Source: Atriophallophorus winterbourni (taxonomy: Eukaryota; Platyhelminthes; Trematoda; Plagiorchiida; Microphallidae). Taken from it: 64,000 bases of DNA. Below the pieces are notes generated by a model. It was not told where the DNA came from. It searched no databases and worked only from the letters and a program-made list of their open reading frames with translations. The translations under genes and the position numbers were made by a program. The stretch is from positions 89,047-153,046 of the forward strand of contig JACCGJ010023304.1 in the NCBI GenBank assembly GCA_013407085.1. The letters are read 5' to 3'. Positions 44,701 through 55,731 of the stretch are shown piece by piece (position 1 is the stretch's first letter; each line of letters starts with the position of its first letter).

Positions 44701-44950
44701 GTGTGTAGCGAGCCTACTCGGATGATGTTTGTATGCCCGACCCCCTGAGAGCCGGACCATTGCAGTTTTTTGAAACAACTTCGGAGTTTAGTCTGTCCGT
44801 GTCTTCGCACGGCGTTCCTGCAACTGGTGTTTCGGAAGCAGCCTTCGGTATGCTGAGTCTGAGGTCATTGGGATATTTTTCCTGTCATTTCACTTACCTC
44901 TCGCGGTGCTAGTTTAGTGGTTGATTCAACGGGGATATCACCAATAATGA

Positions 44951-45721
44951 CTTGTGTATTTCAAAAGTTTCAATCATTGAATCGTAACTTACGTCTTAAC
45001 GTAATACAAACTAGAAATCTAAATCCAATTAAATTGTCTTAAAGCATTACACGGGAGAGTCATAAAAGATATCTTCAAATTGTCATATATTCAACACTAT
45101 GCATTTTGAGCAAACATGAATGAACGATGTACGATAAGGATAATGAAATATGATAATATAGAAACGCCATTATACTTTATCCCTAGAGCGCTACAACATT
45201 GTGAAACTTTTCAAAAATAATAATCAGATTTCTCCATGGCATTTGCAGCCCACGTTACTTCACGCTTGATAAAGATTCTAGAAACTTGCACGATGAGAGA
45301 TGATGAGAGATTCAACATCAAAATTATCTGCTGGATAGTGAATATTTGAATGTGGTTTTGTTATTTCAAAAAGTCTGAACACTCGGACCTACTGTGCAGT
45401 CGCATTTTTTGTTGCTCTGACACTTCTGCTCATATCTTCGCCGAATCTGCTTGGATTTCTCTCATTCCAAGAATTCTGTGCTACTTTCGATCATATCTAT
45501 CGGAATTTATTTGTTTTGCTCTTGTCAACGAATTAGCAGCAAATTTATCATATCGGCGTAAATTTCACAGTTTGCTCACGCGCGCAAACTTTTTTTCAAT
45601 CGCTGACTATTCTACGATTTTTGCTATCATTGCAAGGATCACGTCGAGCTACCAATTTTGATACTTATTTCTGTGTTCTAGCTTGTGTAGTTAACGAGTT
45701 ATATTGGATTATTTGCAACAT
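44951..45721. other. No recognised gene; possible 5' leader of a CR1 ORF1
   Basis: AT-rich. The frame at 45350-45661 has no motif I know. The pyrimidine-rich sequence at 45390-45700 directly precedes an ORF1-like start at 45720, so it may be a CR1 5' leader. Confidence 0.4.
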
Positions 45722-45805
45722 GACGAAATCACGTGTACCGAAACAGCCACCTCGACCCGTCGAACAAAAACCCGTCACACAGACGAACAACCCAATTCAG
45801 GGCGT
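45720..45805 (+). pseudogene. Possible CR1-like ORF1 start, cut by IR1
   Basis: From ATG at 45720 the frame reads MTKSRVPKQPPRPVEQ then VTQTNNPIQ, a basic, Pro-rich start resembling 31232-31275 in character. It is cut at 45805 by the inverted repeat arm. Weak evidence: no zinc finger is reached. Confidence 0.35.
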
Positions 45806-46440
45806 GCGTTATTTGCACTTTGGCCTCCTATAGAAACCCGAGAGGGCACATCAACCAATCAGGTGATGCGTGCGTGTGTTCGAAGTGATTTACTACAGAA
45901 ACCCGAGAAGTTAAGGGTAGACATTACGTGCGGCGTATGTATTTCTGTCAGCCAATAAGAATTGACCGTCGTACGAGTAAAATTTGAGTGTTATCTGGCG
46001 TGAAGGTTTTCCTCGTTTCATGAATAAATGAAATTTTTCGTTTTTTATTAAAAACACGTTAAACATATAAGATTGACAGGCATACAGTTGATTCCCAATG
46101 TGAAACAAACAAGCTATCGCATAGATAGCAATTTTTCTAGATGACCTGAAGAGATAGTAAACAACCAATATTAAACTGCCTATCACCAAGCTTCTTTTCC
46201 AGAGCTTAGAACATATATATATATAAATAGTAACTGTTGCATTACATGCTAACTGGATTAACTTAACCATGGTTAAAGATTCAGGGTGTCCGATGCTTCA
46301 GAAGTAGCTTTATATGAAGTGAATGAAAGGTTGCATTTTTCACATCAATATATAAGTTTGCTCCTGAAAATCCTTTCAATAGGTAAATGCACAACACCCG
46401 ACGGTAATGAGTTCCATAAGAAAATAAATGCGCACCAGAT
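45806..46440 (-). repeat. Inverted repeat IR1 (right arm)
   Basis: Inverse of 30600-31231. The minus strand continues upstream to about 46575 and encodes FIWCAFIFLWNSLPSGVVHL then PIERIFRSKLIY, a CR1-type RT C-terminus. This arm is thus the fuller copy of that retrotransposon 3' region. Confidence 0.75.
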
Positions 46441-46579
46441 AAAGGCACCGACGGCAGTTTCGGTGAAGATGTGGAATATCAAATGACATTGTGCGAGTTT
46501 TCTAGGACTCAACGGACTACAGGTTATAGAAATGGTGTTAATATTGGAATAAATACGTATCAGAGCAGACCTCACCTTA

Positions 46580-48385
46580 TGCGCAAAAGATATATGGAAT
46601 GACTTGCCCTGTTCACTCTGGAGAAAGTGTCAAAATCGTCGTCTGAAAAGTGTGGATGAAGAAATAATCCTCTCGGACTTGCATTGTTGATAGATATAGA
46701 CGAACGGAGCAAACCTATGTTTCATGATATACGAACAGCGGTGTATAATCTGTCTATTTTTGGACCATAAATTCTTGAATCTTGACATCGGTAATGACCG
46801 TATCCGAATAGTGATACTTACGGATGCATGCTGTGTCATGTTGAAACCATACGCTTCAATGTCCTTATCCCAACATGCGTTGTCTTACTTTGGACGGACT
46901 ACTTTGCCACTTACTTCGCACACCCCTTACTGTTCTCTATATAAACACTGACCCTGTCCAGCTATAGGACCTGCGAACCTGTGTCCTGAGTCTCGACTTG
47001 GTTATTTCATAACTATCCTACGTTGTTCTGTTCCCTTTCTCGGTGGGATTGTTCTCTCGTATCATTTAGTTGATCAGCAGGCACAACTGTCTGTCGAACC
47101 CAGTACATAACAGAAGCAAATGAAGTTTATGGGGTTCAAGAATCAAAGCATTCAAGAATTTAGGGTTTAAAACTCAAACGATTTACAACATCACAAGAAT
47201 ACGGCATTAATGTAAATGTGAAAAAAATAATATTTGATGGATAGACAGATTTGTGTCTTATCTGCGAGTAAGATAACTGAAGAGGATTCAACGATTCATG
47301 AAAGATTGATAAAGTTAAGTTTGGAAACCACCATGTAAGTATATTGTCGTAATCGACCACGTATGGTCGTTACATATGACACAACTATGAAGAAGATAAT
47401 TAAAGAACTGACCCGGTTGCTGATATAAATAATCCACTAGAATTGATTGAAAAGTATTGGACAGAAGAATTGATTGAATATATATATGTGCTTGTCAATT
47501 GTGATCAACAGGCACAAATGTACTATAACAATTGTACCGAATGCGCAGTCATATTTTGTTACAGCCAGACGAATTCAAATGGCGTGCACTCCACCTACCT
47601 AATCAGCTTAAAAACATTTTATTCCCAACTGTCACACCTTCTCACCTGAAAGCATGAACTGTTTCTAAAATTTATCGACCGTGAGGGGTCCATTTCAGAC
47701 GTTCTGTGTTATCTTGGATGTGAAAACAATGAATACACTAACGTGTGTGTAGTGTAGATCGTGCGGATGGCCTAAGACATGCAATACTTGATAGCGTCGT
47801 ATTCTTCTAAACCCGTCTAGATTTCACAACATGGGCTTCTAGCTTTACTGATTCCTCGCCTGTTGTAGCCTATTTTTCACTGTTACAAGCCTCACAGGAC
47901 ATAATCTTACCGTCTCGAAACTGCCAAAAACCAGTTGGGTGCGCAGGAATGTGAGCAAAACATTACTTTGGTTCATATAATATTTGTTTAAAAGCATTAC
48001 ATTGATTACTAATTTGTAGCTAACCTTGAGTTATGTTCATGGCTAGAGCAGAACCTCTGTCCTATTCATCATATTTTGTTATTGTTGTTGGTCCAGATAA
48101 CCCACTTGCATGGTTTTGACCTAGGTCAGTGGTCGCTATGCCTACAACATTGCTGTATCCACCCAGCAACCCAATTCAACTTAACGCTGTCTAAGACGCT
48201 TCACACAGCGGTCAACATGAGCAATAGTACATTACTAACGGGGCTAATGATCAACAAATAATACATAGGCAGACCCGGTATACTCGTTCAGGGCAATGCC
48301 ATTAAAATAATGGTTAAAAGTACGCTTGGAAAGAGATAAATTTTTATTGATTACAAATTCTGGGACGCATCCAAATCGACAAGTA
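46580..48385. other. No intact gene; LTR-like and Gypsy-like scraps
   Basis: About 46760-46780 holds a short CTTGAAT-type CR1-B tail. About 46930-47110 has TATATAAACACTGAC followed by a region ending near CAGTACATAACAGAAG, which looks like an LTR and leader but has no partner here. About 48130-48260 resembles the Gypsy-A sequence at 62540-62680 (GCGGTCAACATG and ACTAACGGGG). Nothing else is recognised. Confidence 0.4.
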
Positions 48386-48390
48386 TTTCA

Positions 48391-49416
48391 TCTTCAATCG
48401 TCATCACCCACGTTAGATTCTGTTTCTTCAAATACTTCAGTTAATCCTAAAGGGGCAATCATGTAGGGCGGGATCGGATTGCAGCTGCAGTCGTTCACAA
48501 AATCACGAAACTCTATTCGTAATTGATTGAAAGCAGCTGCGGACAGCTTGCGCTCAGCCTGCTGAAGTAGCGGTTGCCAGGCTGAAACCCCGGAATGATG
48601 GGCGTAAGACGTCAAGGCAGAAGATAATCGGTGGAAAATGGACAATCACACTGTCAGGTGGCTGTAGATACCTTGTATGTCTTGGAACCTTCAGTCACCG
48701 CGGATAATTCCTGTATGTTGACGCAAGTCATCAGACGGTTTTGCCGCAGGTGGTCGGTCAGCAATTCTACTGCTTTGGGTACTAGCAGGGAGCACATTCC
48801 ATCAAGCTCAGGGTGCTGATGAATTTCGCGAGGCCCACAGCATCAGTTTCCTTAGAACAACGGCCGGATGTATTGAGCTGGGAGCTCAAGTCATATAAAG
48901 AACTTGTGTTTTTGCGACTCGCCAGCAGCTTCCATCGCATGTTTCTTACGTCACACGGCGTGACGTATTTCCCCATCTGCGTTCGAATATAATTGCATAT
49001 GTTCATCGATGGAGTATTGTTCAACATCGTTGAAATCTCGTCCAGTGAGAGGCGCCTATGGGTCGGTTCGTATTTAGCCATTAATAAACTAATGGGATGG
49101 TTGTGCTCAAAGGAAACTCGAGAGACACCAAACCTTTCACTAGGCAACCTTGAGATGAGTATTCTTGACTCACATCCGATCTTACGGGATTGCGTTCGAC
49201 GAATTCCTCGGGAAGATTGCCGGTGTCGTCCAGCTTTGACGCATTTGTAAGTCCGGGATCTGCAAATTATCAAAGTTAAGCTAACACAAACCTGGCATTT
49301 GGTGCTGTGCTCCGAATGCAATACGATGAACCAGTGGAGCTTTGAAACCTGCAAAAACCTGAACTAGCGACATCGTCAAAATATGCTGCGCTTTTTAAAG
49401 GACGGCCAGATGCCAT
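48391..49416 (-). pseudogene. MULE transposase copy, N- and C-terminal parts only
   Basis: The N-terminus is near 49416 (MASGRPLKSAAYFDDV), then KCVKAGRHRQSSRGIRRTQS, a VSRVSFEHNHPIS motif (FAR1/FLYWCH type), and RNMRWKLLASRK, to about 48790 with frame changes. 48645-48394 encodes AERKLSAAAFNQLRIEF and a C-terminus rich in Asp. The DDE core is not visible. It is closely related to 29957-30600, which is on the opposite strand. Confidence 0.7.
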
Positions 49417-49421
49417 GATTG

Positions 49422-49590
49422 GCCGGAGTTTTTGCGCCGAAATCCATGGAGCCTGATCAGGAACCAATCGTTCGACTTGACCGACCGACCTTGAGTGAAG
49501 TATTGATTACTCCGATGGTGGTAGCGCAGTACTTACGAAAATAAAACGTAAAGAAATCTCCAGGACCAGACGAGATAACTCCAAAGCTGC
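49422..49590 (+). repeat. 169-bp near-perfect duplicate of 52046-52214
   Basis: It equals the RT-linker DNA at 52046-52214 with a single difference by eye (AAAATAAAAC here, AAAATTAAAC there), which creates a TAA in this copy. It sits directly before the ORF1 of the same element. Confidence 0.93.
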
Positions 49591-49592
49591 AC

Positions 49593-50650
49593 AAAGCCGA
49601 TACTTTTGAAACAAAATTAGAAAATAGAATGGCCGGTTTGGAGTTGGGCCTTCGACGTGTGGAAGAAATGTTGGTAAATCATGTGAGTACGCAAGTGATC
49701 ACTGATGTAAACCATCATATCAATACATCGATTTCGGAACCACCATTGAAGGAATCTAAGACTAAGGCTATTCGGGTGCCAAAAAAGCCAAAAAGCAGGG
49801 TTATTCCCGTTTTGGAATCAGCTAAAACGACCACAGAAGTAGGAAATTCTTACAGAGATATGCTGTTACGGTCGACCTCAGCTGTACACTCCAAAACTGC
49901 TGTACCCGACTCACAAAGTCAAGCCACAAATGTTTTTAATTCTAAAACGCCTGACTTTCCGATACGCAAAAAGAACACCCCATACACGCTGAACGTGATA
50001 TGTACGAATGTCAGCGAGTCCCAAGAAAGCCTGTTTGATAGCAAACAGAAACACGATGTCTAGAAATGGTCTAAAGCTTTGTCACCTAATGAAAATTGAA
50101 CACGTAAACGCAGAAAAAGTGACTCGTCTAACTTGCCATTCAACTTCACCTCATATTGGTCAACCTCGATTGCTCAAGGTAACACTAAAATGCGAGGCTG
50201 ATATCGAGAACGTATTGCTGAATGCATACCTACTCAAGTCAGATTCCGACTCGAACTGCCGCATATATCCCGATGTACCATGATGGGAAAGGAAGGGCAG
50301 CTTGAAAGCCAGGTAACAAACGGTATCGCGAAGTATAGTTCTACTTGGTGTACCAGAAAATACTTCTAGAGCATCGAATCAGGAAACCGTAGAGCACGAC
50401 GTCAAACAATGGCGCTACATTGCGTGTTCTCTCGATATTTCTAATGCCGTTGTTGTGGACACTTTTCGAGTTCCTTTTTCGCCAAAATATAAGGGGGATG
50501 GACCGAAACCTCTGAAGATTACGTTCTTGACCAGCGCTATGGCTGAATTAGTAATGTCGGAATGGACAAAAGGAAACGAACATTACCCAAGGATGTTAGA
50601 CTTAGCCCACCCAAACCAATTCAAACACTCGCCCGTTTGGAGATAGCGGA
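49593..50650 (+). pseudogene. CR1-C ORF1: coiled region and tandem RRM-like domains
   Basis: 49629-50063 starts MAGLELGLRRVEEMLVNHV (helical) followed by a Lys/Pro/Ser-rich stretch. First RRM-like region: SLFDSKQKHDV then, after a frame change near 50060, HIGQPRLLKVTLKCEADIE and NVLLNAYLLK (to about 50280). Second: IVLLGVPENTSRASNQE, KQWRYIACSLDIS (about 50330-50450) and KPLKITFLTSAMAELVM (50500-50565). Two such domains are seen in ORF1 of several CR1/L2-like elements. A stop follows at 50644-50646. Confidence 0.65.
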
Positions 50651-50849
50651 TAGCAGCGTTTCAATCCAAATGGAGGAAATCAATGCATCAAAAAACGTAG
50701 TAGGTCCGGCTCTAATCGAGTCGGACTGAGCAATTCACACCGAAAACTAATTGTCGATTCAAGACGTCGGCGACCAATAGGACGCACACATGTTTTACCA
50801 TCCAAAGAATCCGGATCAATAACTTCGGTTTACACACCGTCATTACTCA

Positions 50850-51875
50850 CGAAAAATACGATTAAGTGCATCTATGCAAACGCGAACAGCCTTTTCAACA
50901 AATTAATCGAATTGTCCGAGATTTGTAATGAAACGGCACCAGACATAGTTGCAGTAACAGAAGCGTGGTTCCATGCCTCATTGTCTGATAATGAACTCTC
51001 TTTGCCCAACATGTCTCTATTCCGGCGTGACCGTTTAGGCGATGGCGGAGGAGCAGCACTCTACATCAAGCAATCGTCTATCTGTAGAGCTATGAACGAC
51101 GTGATCCTTGATATCACTGACACACTTTGGTGTTCTCTGACTCTTACTTCAGGAGATCAATGCATTACTGGAGTGATCTATTGTTCTCCAACAGCAACTC
51201 TCGATCTAAACAATAAACTGATTAATTCTTCGCGCTATGTAACAACGCGATACAATACTCAAATATTAATAATGGGGGATTTCAACTTTCCCCAGCTCTA
51301 TATCCGGAATGATCATCCCTCAGAGGCACTTGAAAATGAACTTCGAGTCGTTTTCGATTACGCACCACTTTATAACCACGTTTTTGGATTTACTCGTATG
51401 AGAGGATCAGACCAGCAGTCTACCTTAGAATTATACTTACATCAGATCCCACAGCTGTTGAGAATATCGTTTATAAACCGCCGATCGGACGAAGCGATCA
51501 CGTTATCCTAGAATTCGAGTACGTTTGTAGCGCTAGACGCAATAATGACGGGACAAAATGCGTCAGAATGGTGAACTACCGTGCTCTGTGTGCCGAGATA
51601 CAAAGCACTAGTTTCGCACAACTGGATTACTCCGATCCGGATAGTCATTGGCGATCTCTCTTACAGCACCTTAAATCTATATTGGAGGAACATTCAATGT
51701 TTGCTCTGAAGAAAACGTCTCAGCGAAATAAATTTTTACTACGAAGCAGGACTAAAAAGTGGATGAAACAAAGGGCAGTAGCGTGGAAGTTTCACAAGGC
51801 TACCAACACAGCTGATTCTTGGGCACAATTTACACGACTGAGAAACAAAAGTTATCAGCTTAATTCGAGATGATA
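50850..51875 (+). pseudogene. CR1-C endonuclease and linker
   Basis: IKCIYANANSLFNKLIEL (about 50862), DIVAVTEAWFHASL, LFRRDRLGDGGGAALYIK, GVIYCSPTATL and ILIMGDFNFPQLY (to about 51300). A frameshift near 51430 moves the Ser-Asp-His motif (IGRSDHVILEF, about 51480-51515) to the next frame. The linker 51568-51873 (FLLRSRTKKWMKQRAVAWKF) ends at a stop. All AP-endonuclease motifs are present, so one or two single-base indels separate this from an open frame. Confidence 0.8.
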
Positions 51876-51895
51876 AACAAGCGTTCCAATCGCAA

Positions 51896-53584
51896 TTGAT
51901 TACTCAGATGCACCAGAATCCGAAGCTCTTGTATAGACTTGTAAACGATAGAACAAATATTAAACCAGGAGTCTTTGCCCTGAAAACTTCGTCCGGCTTC
52001 ACAGAATCCATAAATCAGACCGCTGACCTGTTAGCAGACTTTTATGCCGGAGTTTTTGCGCCGAAATCCATGGAGCCTGATCAGGAACCAATCGTTCGAC
52101 TTGACCGACCGACCTTGAGTGAAGTATTGATTACTCCGATGGTGGTAGCGCAGTACTTACGAAAATTAAACGTAAAGAAATCTCCAGGACCAGACGAGAT
52201 AACTCCAAAGCTGCTCAAAACCTGCCATGCGCAGCTATCTGAACCTCTATCTTGCATGTTTAATAATTTGCTCCAAGCTGGCGTAGTGCCACAAGACTGG
52301 AAACTGGGACAAATAATACCCATTTACAAAGGTGGTTGCCGTTCTGATGGTAAAAATTACAGGCCGGTGACCTTGCTGTCTTCGGTATCAAAAGTTTTTG
52401 AGCGAATAATAACCGCAGAAATCGTGCGACATCTGGAAACGAATCAACTTTTGGCAGTTGCCCAACATGGATTTCGCAGAAATCGATCTTGTCTAACAAA
52501 TTTGCTGACAAGCTTAGACGATTGGACGAGGATTGTAGATGCGGGGGGCTGTATTCATGCGTGCTACCTGGACATTTCTAAAGCGTTCGACAGAGTTGAT
52601 CACAATTTACTCTTGAACAAGCTAAAGAAACACGGTGTTGTTGGAAGACTATACGAATTGCTAAGAGATTACCTCAGCAACAGACACATCCGAGTTCGTG
52701 TGGACGGCCTATTATCGAAGAACATCGATGTCACTAGCGGAGTTCCACAAGGCTCAGTGCTTGGACCAATACTGTTTCTAGTCTATATGAACGATATACC
52801 ACTACCAAATGATAGTAAGATGGTTTTGTTTGCTGACGATATAAAAGTATGGAGGCAAATCAGAAATGCTGACGATTGTATCTTGCTGCAAAACGATTTG
52901 AGTGCTTTGTTCAACTGGTCATCTGAAAATAAACTGTCATTGAATATGCAAAAGTCGAAGATGATTCAGATTGGTCGTGACCTTGGCTTTTCCTATCCAT
53001 ACAAGCTCGGCGACATAAACCTGGAGTACACTGAAAAAGAAAAGGACCTAGGTGTCTGGATTTGCGGCAGTTTGAAAAATGGTCTACAATGCGAAACCGT
53101 TTACAAAAGCGCGTCTCGGCTGCTCGGCATGCTACGGCGGATATTTGGACGTTTTTCCCCGGGGTGTTTTCCTCTCATGATGAATACATATATACACCCG
53201 GTTCTAGATTATGCCGCACAAGCCTGGACACCATGGCTCCAAAAAGACATCTTACTCCTGGATCGCATATACCGGAGAGCTTCTAAGCTTGTCATTGGTC
53301 TCGAAAATATGTCATTCGCCAGGCGACTCAGACAACTGGAAATGAGGACACTTGTACAAAGGAGAATGCTAGGTGATCTCATCCTCGCATACAAAATACT
53401 GACTACTGTTTCCCACCCTCTGGATATATTATTCCACCTTCGAACATCCAGCAACAGTCGTGGCCTTGGTTGCAAGTTGGAAATACCACATTCCAAACGG
53501 AAGTGCCGCAGGTATTTTTATTCCTTACGTGTGTGCTTTGCTTGGAATTCCCTACCTACCGATTTGGTAAGCTCAAACAGCTGA
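51896..53584 (+). CDS. CR1-C reverse transcriptase frame, uninterrupted
   Basis: 562 codons. Order: linker end (IKPGVFALKTSSGFTESI), [96 protein letters not shown] at residues 312-315 (52829-52840), thumb (NLEYTEKEKDLGVW, GMLRRIFGRFSPG, DYAAQAWTPWLQKDI), and C-terminal domain ending RYFYSLRVCFAWNSLPTDL. Every catalytic block of a CR1 RT is intact. The frame is the C-terminal part of ORF2, entered by a frameshift near 51870, so the whole ORF2 is not open. It would copy element RNA at a nicked target. Confidence 0.88.
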   Translation: MITQMHQNPKLLYRLVNDRTNIKPGVFALKTSSGFTESINQTADLLADFYAGVFAPKSMEPDQEPIVRLDRPTLSEVLITPMVVAQYLRKLNVKKSPGPDEITPKLLKTCHAQLSEPLSCMFNNLLQAGVVPQDWKLGQIIPIYKGGCRSDGKNYRPVTLLSSVSKVFERIITAEIVRHLETNQLLAVAQHGFRRNRSCLTNLLTSLDDWTRIVDAGGCIHACYLDISKAFDRVDHNLLLNKLKKHGVVGRLYELLRDYLSNRHIRVRVDGLLSKNIDVTSGVPQGSVLGPILFLVYMNDIPLPNDSKMVLFADDIKVWRQIRNADDCILLQNDLSALFNWSSENKLSLNMQKSKMIQIGRDLGFSYPYKLGDINLEYTEKEKDLGVWICGSLKNGLQCETVYKSASRLLGMLRRIFGRFSPGCFPLMMNTYIHPVLDYAAQAWTPWLQKDILLLDRIYRRASKLVIGLENMSFARRLRQLEMRTLVQRRMLGDLILAYKILTTVSHPLDILFHLRTSSNSRGLGCKLEIPHSKRKCRRYFYSLRVCFAWNSLPTDLVSSNS

Positions 53585-53759
53585 TCTATATTCAAATCAA
53601 AACTTGACGATTATATGAGAGCTAATCCGTATTATTCCCCAAACTATCAATAAGCTATCATTGTCCCATTGATTTTGATATACATTTGTACCTATATTTC
53701 CACCCTGTCGTTATTGTAAAGTTAATTGCATTTCTTTTTTTGCTCTGCTTCTGAACCAC

Positions 53760-54911
53760 GCTTTTAAGACGAGAACAGAAGGCATTTACATACGCACGCG
53801 AAGTGATGGCAAGCTTTTCAACCTGAACCGGTTGAGAGCACAAACCAAAGTACGGGATGTGATAATCCGTGACCTGTTGTTTGCCGATGATGCAGCCTTT
53901 ATTGCTCACGTCCAAGAGAACCTACAGTCGCTATGGACTTCGTCGGCATGCAAAGACTTTGGTCTAACAATCAGCATGAGCAAGACCAAAGTCTTTGGTC
54001 AAGGGACTGTATCGCCACCAATCATCACTGTTGGAAACTGTCAGCTCGAACCAGTACATCATTTCACATATCTTGGTTCAACCATTGCGGATAACCTCTC
54101 ACTAGACACGGATATTGATAAGCGGATGGGCAGAGCAGCTGTCATTTTGTCCCGATTGAACTCTCGTGTTTGGGGTAACCGCAAGCTGACTGTAAAGACA
54201 AAGATGATGGTATACAGCGCGTGAGTACTAAATGCTTTACTATACGGCAGTGAAACCTGGGCCACCCACGCAAGACACGAACGGAAGCTGAATGCTTTCC
54301 TTCTACGAAGCATCCGTCGTATCTTGAACATATCGTGGATGGACAGAGTGACTAACGCTGAAGTGCTTTCAAAAGCTGGTCGACAGAGCATGTTCACATT
54401 TATTACGTCAGCGCCGGCCTGCGGTGGTCGGAATGTCTTATAGAATGGAAAATCGGGTCGTATTCCCAAAGACTAGTATACGGTGAGATGCAATAGGATA
54501 GTCGCCCATTGGGCAGACCGCACTTGCGGTAAAAAGATGTTGCAAAAAGCGATAGTGAAAGCTCTTACCATTGACCCCGCAAGCGGAAGAACTTGTTCTT
54601 GACGCTTACTTTGGAGGATTTGTTAAAAGCGTCGACTTGCCAAAACCGGGGAGGAGCAAATACTGCTCCTGGCTGCTGAACGCAGATCACGCCGCCGGCG
54701 TGCAACTGATGCAATACAACAGAGTTCTGACTATCGTTGCAAGCGCTGCGGGAGAGGTTGTTCCTCCCGAAACGGACTGTTTAGTCATTCAAAAAGTTGC
54801 AAAACATGAAATTCACACGATGTGATGTACATCCATGGTCGACATCGACTGACGGATGCCAACAATTGCTTTTTCAACCATAAATCTTGAATCTTGAATC
54901 TTGAATCTTAA
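53760..54911 (+). pseudogene. Non-LTR RT C-terminal part with terminal zinc finger, different clade
   Basis: Encodes KVRDVIIRDLLFADDAAFIA, KDFGLTISMSKTKVFGQGT, HHFTYLGSTIADNLSLDTDI and WGNRKLTVKTKMMVYSA (53832-54224). After a stop it reads LLYGSETWATHARHERKLN and SIRRILNISWMDRVTNAEVL. Frame changes lead to a terminal C-x2-C-x3-C finger near 54720-54800 (CKRCGRGCSSRNGLFSHSKS). Motif style differs from the CR1 copies. It ends in (CTTGAAT)n at about 54885-54911, the tail type of CR1-B. The exact clade is not determined. Confidence 0.75.
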
Positions 54912-54944
54912 AAACTGGATTCACAAGAGATTTTTTGAACGAAC

Positions 54945-55507
54945 GTTCGGGAAGAAAACTAATACTTCTCGTCCAGTCGGAGAAAAATCAAAATCCAGTT
55001 CCGAATTGAGTAGTGTACGACCAATGTCGTTAGTTAACGCGTAGATCCCCCGTCCCTATTTCGACAAATTCAGAAACACGATTTGGGTTTACTACGGTAC
55101 TGTAATTAATGACAGTTACAATAATAATGGTATACAAACCTTAATTATATCGGAACGCACCGGTACAATGGAGTCAAAACTCCAGCAGAAAAACGCATAA
55201 AAACTAGAAAAAGTTAATTTACCAATGTTGTCGTCCAAATTTCCGTATAAAACAACAAATGACACACAAATTGGTGTCCGAATTGAAACAATAAAATGAG
55301 CCCGAATACCACGTGCAAAAATATGTGGAATTTAATGGCAGCCAAGCAAAATCAATTAGTTCAACAAAACAAAAAATTGTGTACAAGTGGATCGAACAGT
55401 ATCAAAAATGTATACACAAATAGGTAAAACTGTGAAGAATTAAGAAAAATCAATTTGTTTAAATAGAAAAATAAGAAGGAATTTTACACAAATGTTTGTC
55501 ATTTACA
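54945..55507 (-). repeat. 3' LTR of the BEL/Pao element
   Basis: Matches 61002-61587 throughout except for one larger indel near 55190. Confidence 0.9.
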
Positions 55508-55731
55508 CCGCCCGCCAAATTCCTTCTAGAGCTAACTTCTGAATGAACAAACTGATTGGTTCACCTTCCTAACTACCCGACTCTGAATAAAGCAGAATGG
55601 CAATGACTCTATTTAGTGGCGAGTCACACACGCCACGTCGCATCGCCATCATTGGACACATGTGGCTTTTTATAGGGAAATAGTTTGCCGGACTAAGACC
55701 CACCAAGTCCTCAGGTTCTGCCGTTCTCCCT

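Larger units (their letters stand above)
41706..44950 (-). mobile_element. CR1-B non-LTR retrotransposon, 5' truncated
   Basis: On the minus strand: endonuclease (about 44700-44060), linker (43793-43335), RT (43157-42513), thumb and C-terminal domain (42612-42028), 3' UTR and a (CTTGAAT)n tail (about 41712-41738). ORF1 is absent or unrecognisable. The 3' half matches 39858-40704. Several frameshifts break it. Confidence 0.82.
49591..53640 (+). mobile_element. CR1-clade retrotransposon (subfamily C), best preserved in the window
   Basis: Contains ORF1 from the coiled region on, AP endonuclease, and a 562-codon RT frame. No clear 3' tail is seen: similarity ends around 53640-53780, where another non-LTR fragment begins. 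The PHD finger that should start ORF1 is missing; the upstream piece is instead a duplicate of its own linker. Few lesions compared with the other copies suggest it is relatively young. Confidence 0.82.

Noticed and set aside
45350..45661. 103-codon plus-strand frame as a membrane protein gene
   Set aside because: No recognisable motif or signal, and the pyrimidine-rich stretch fits a retrotransposon leader as well.
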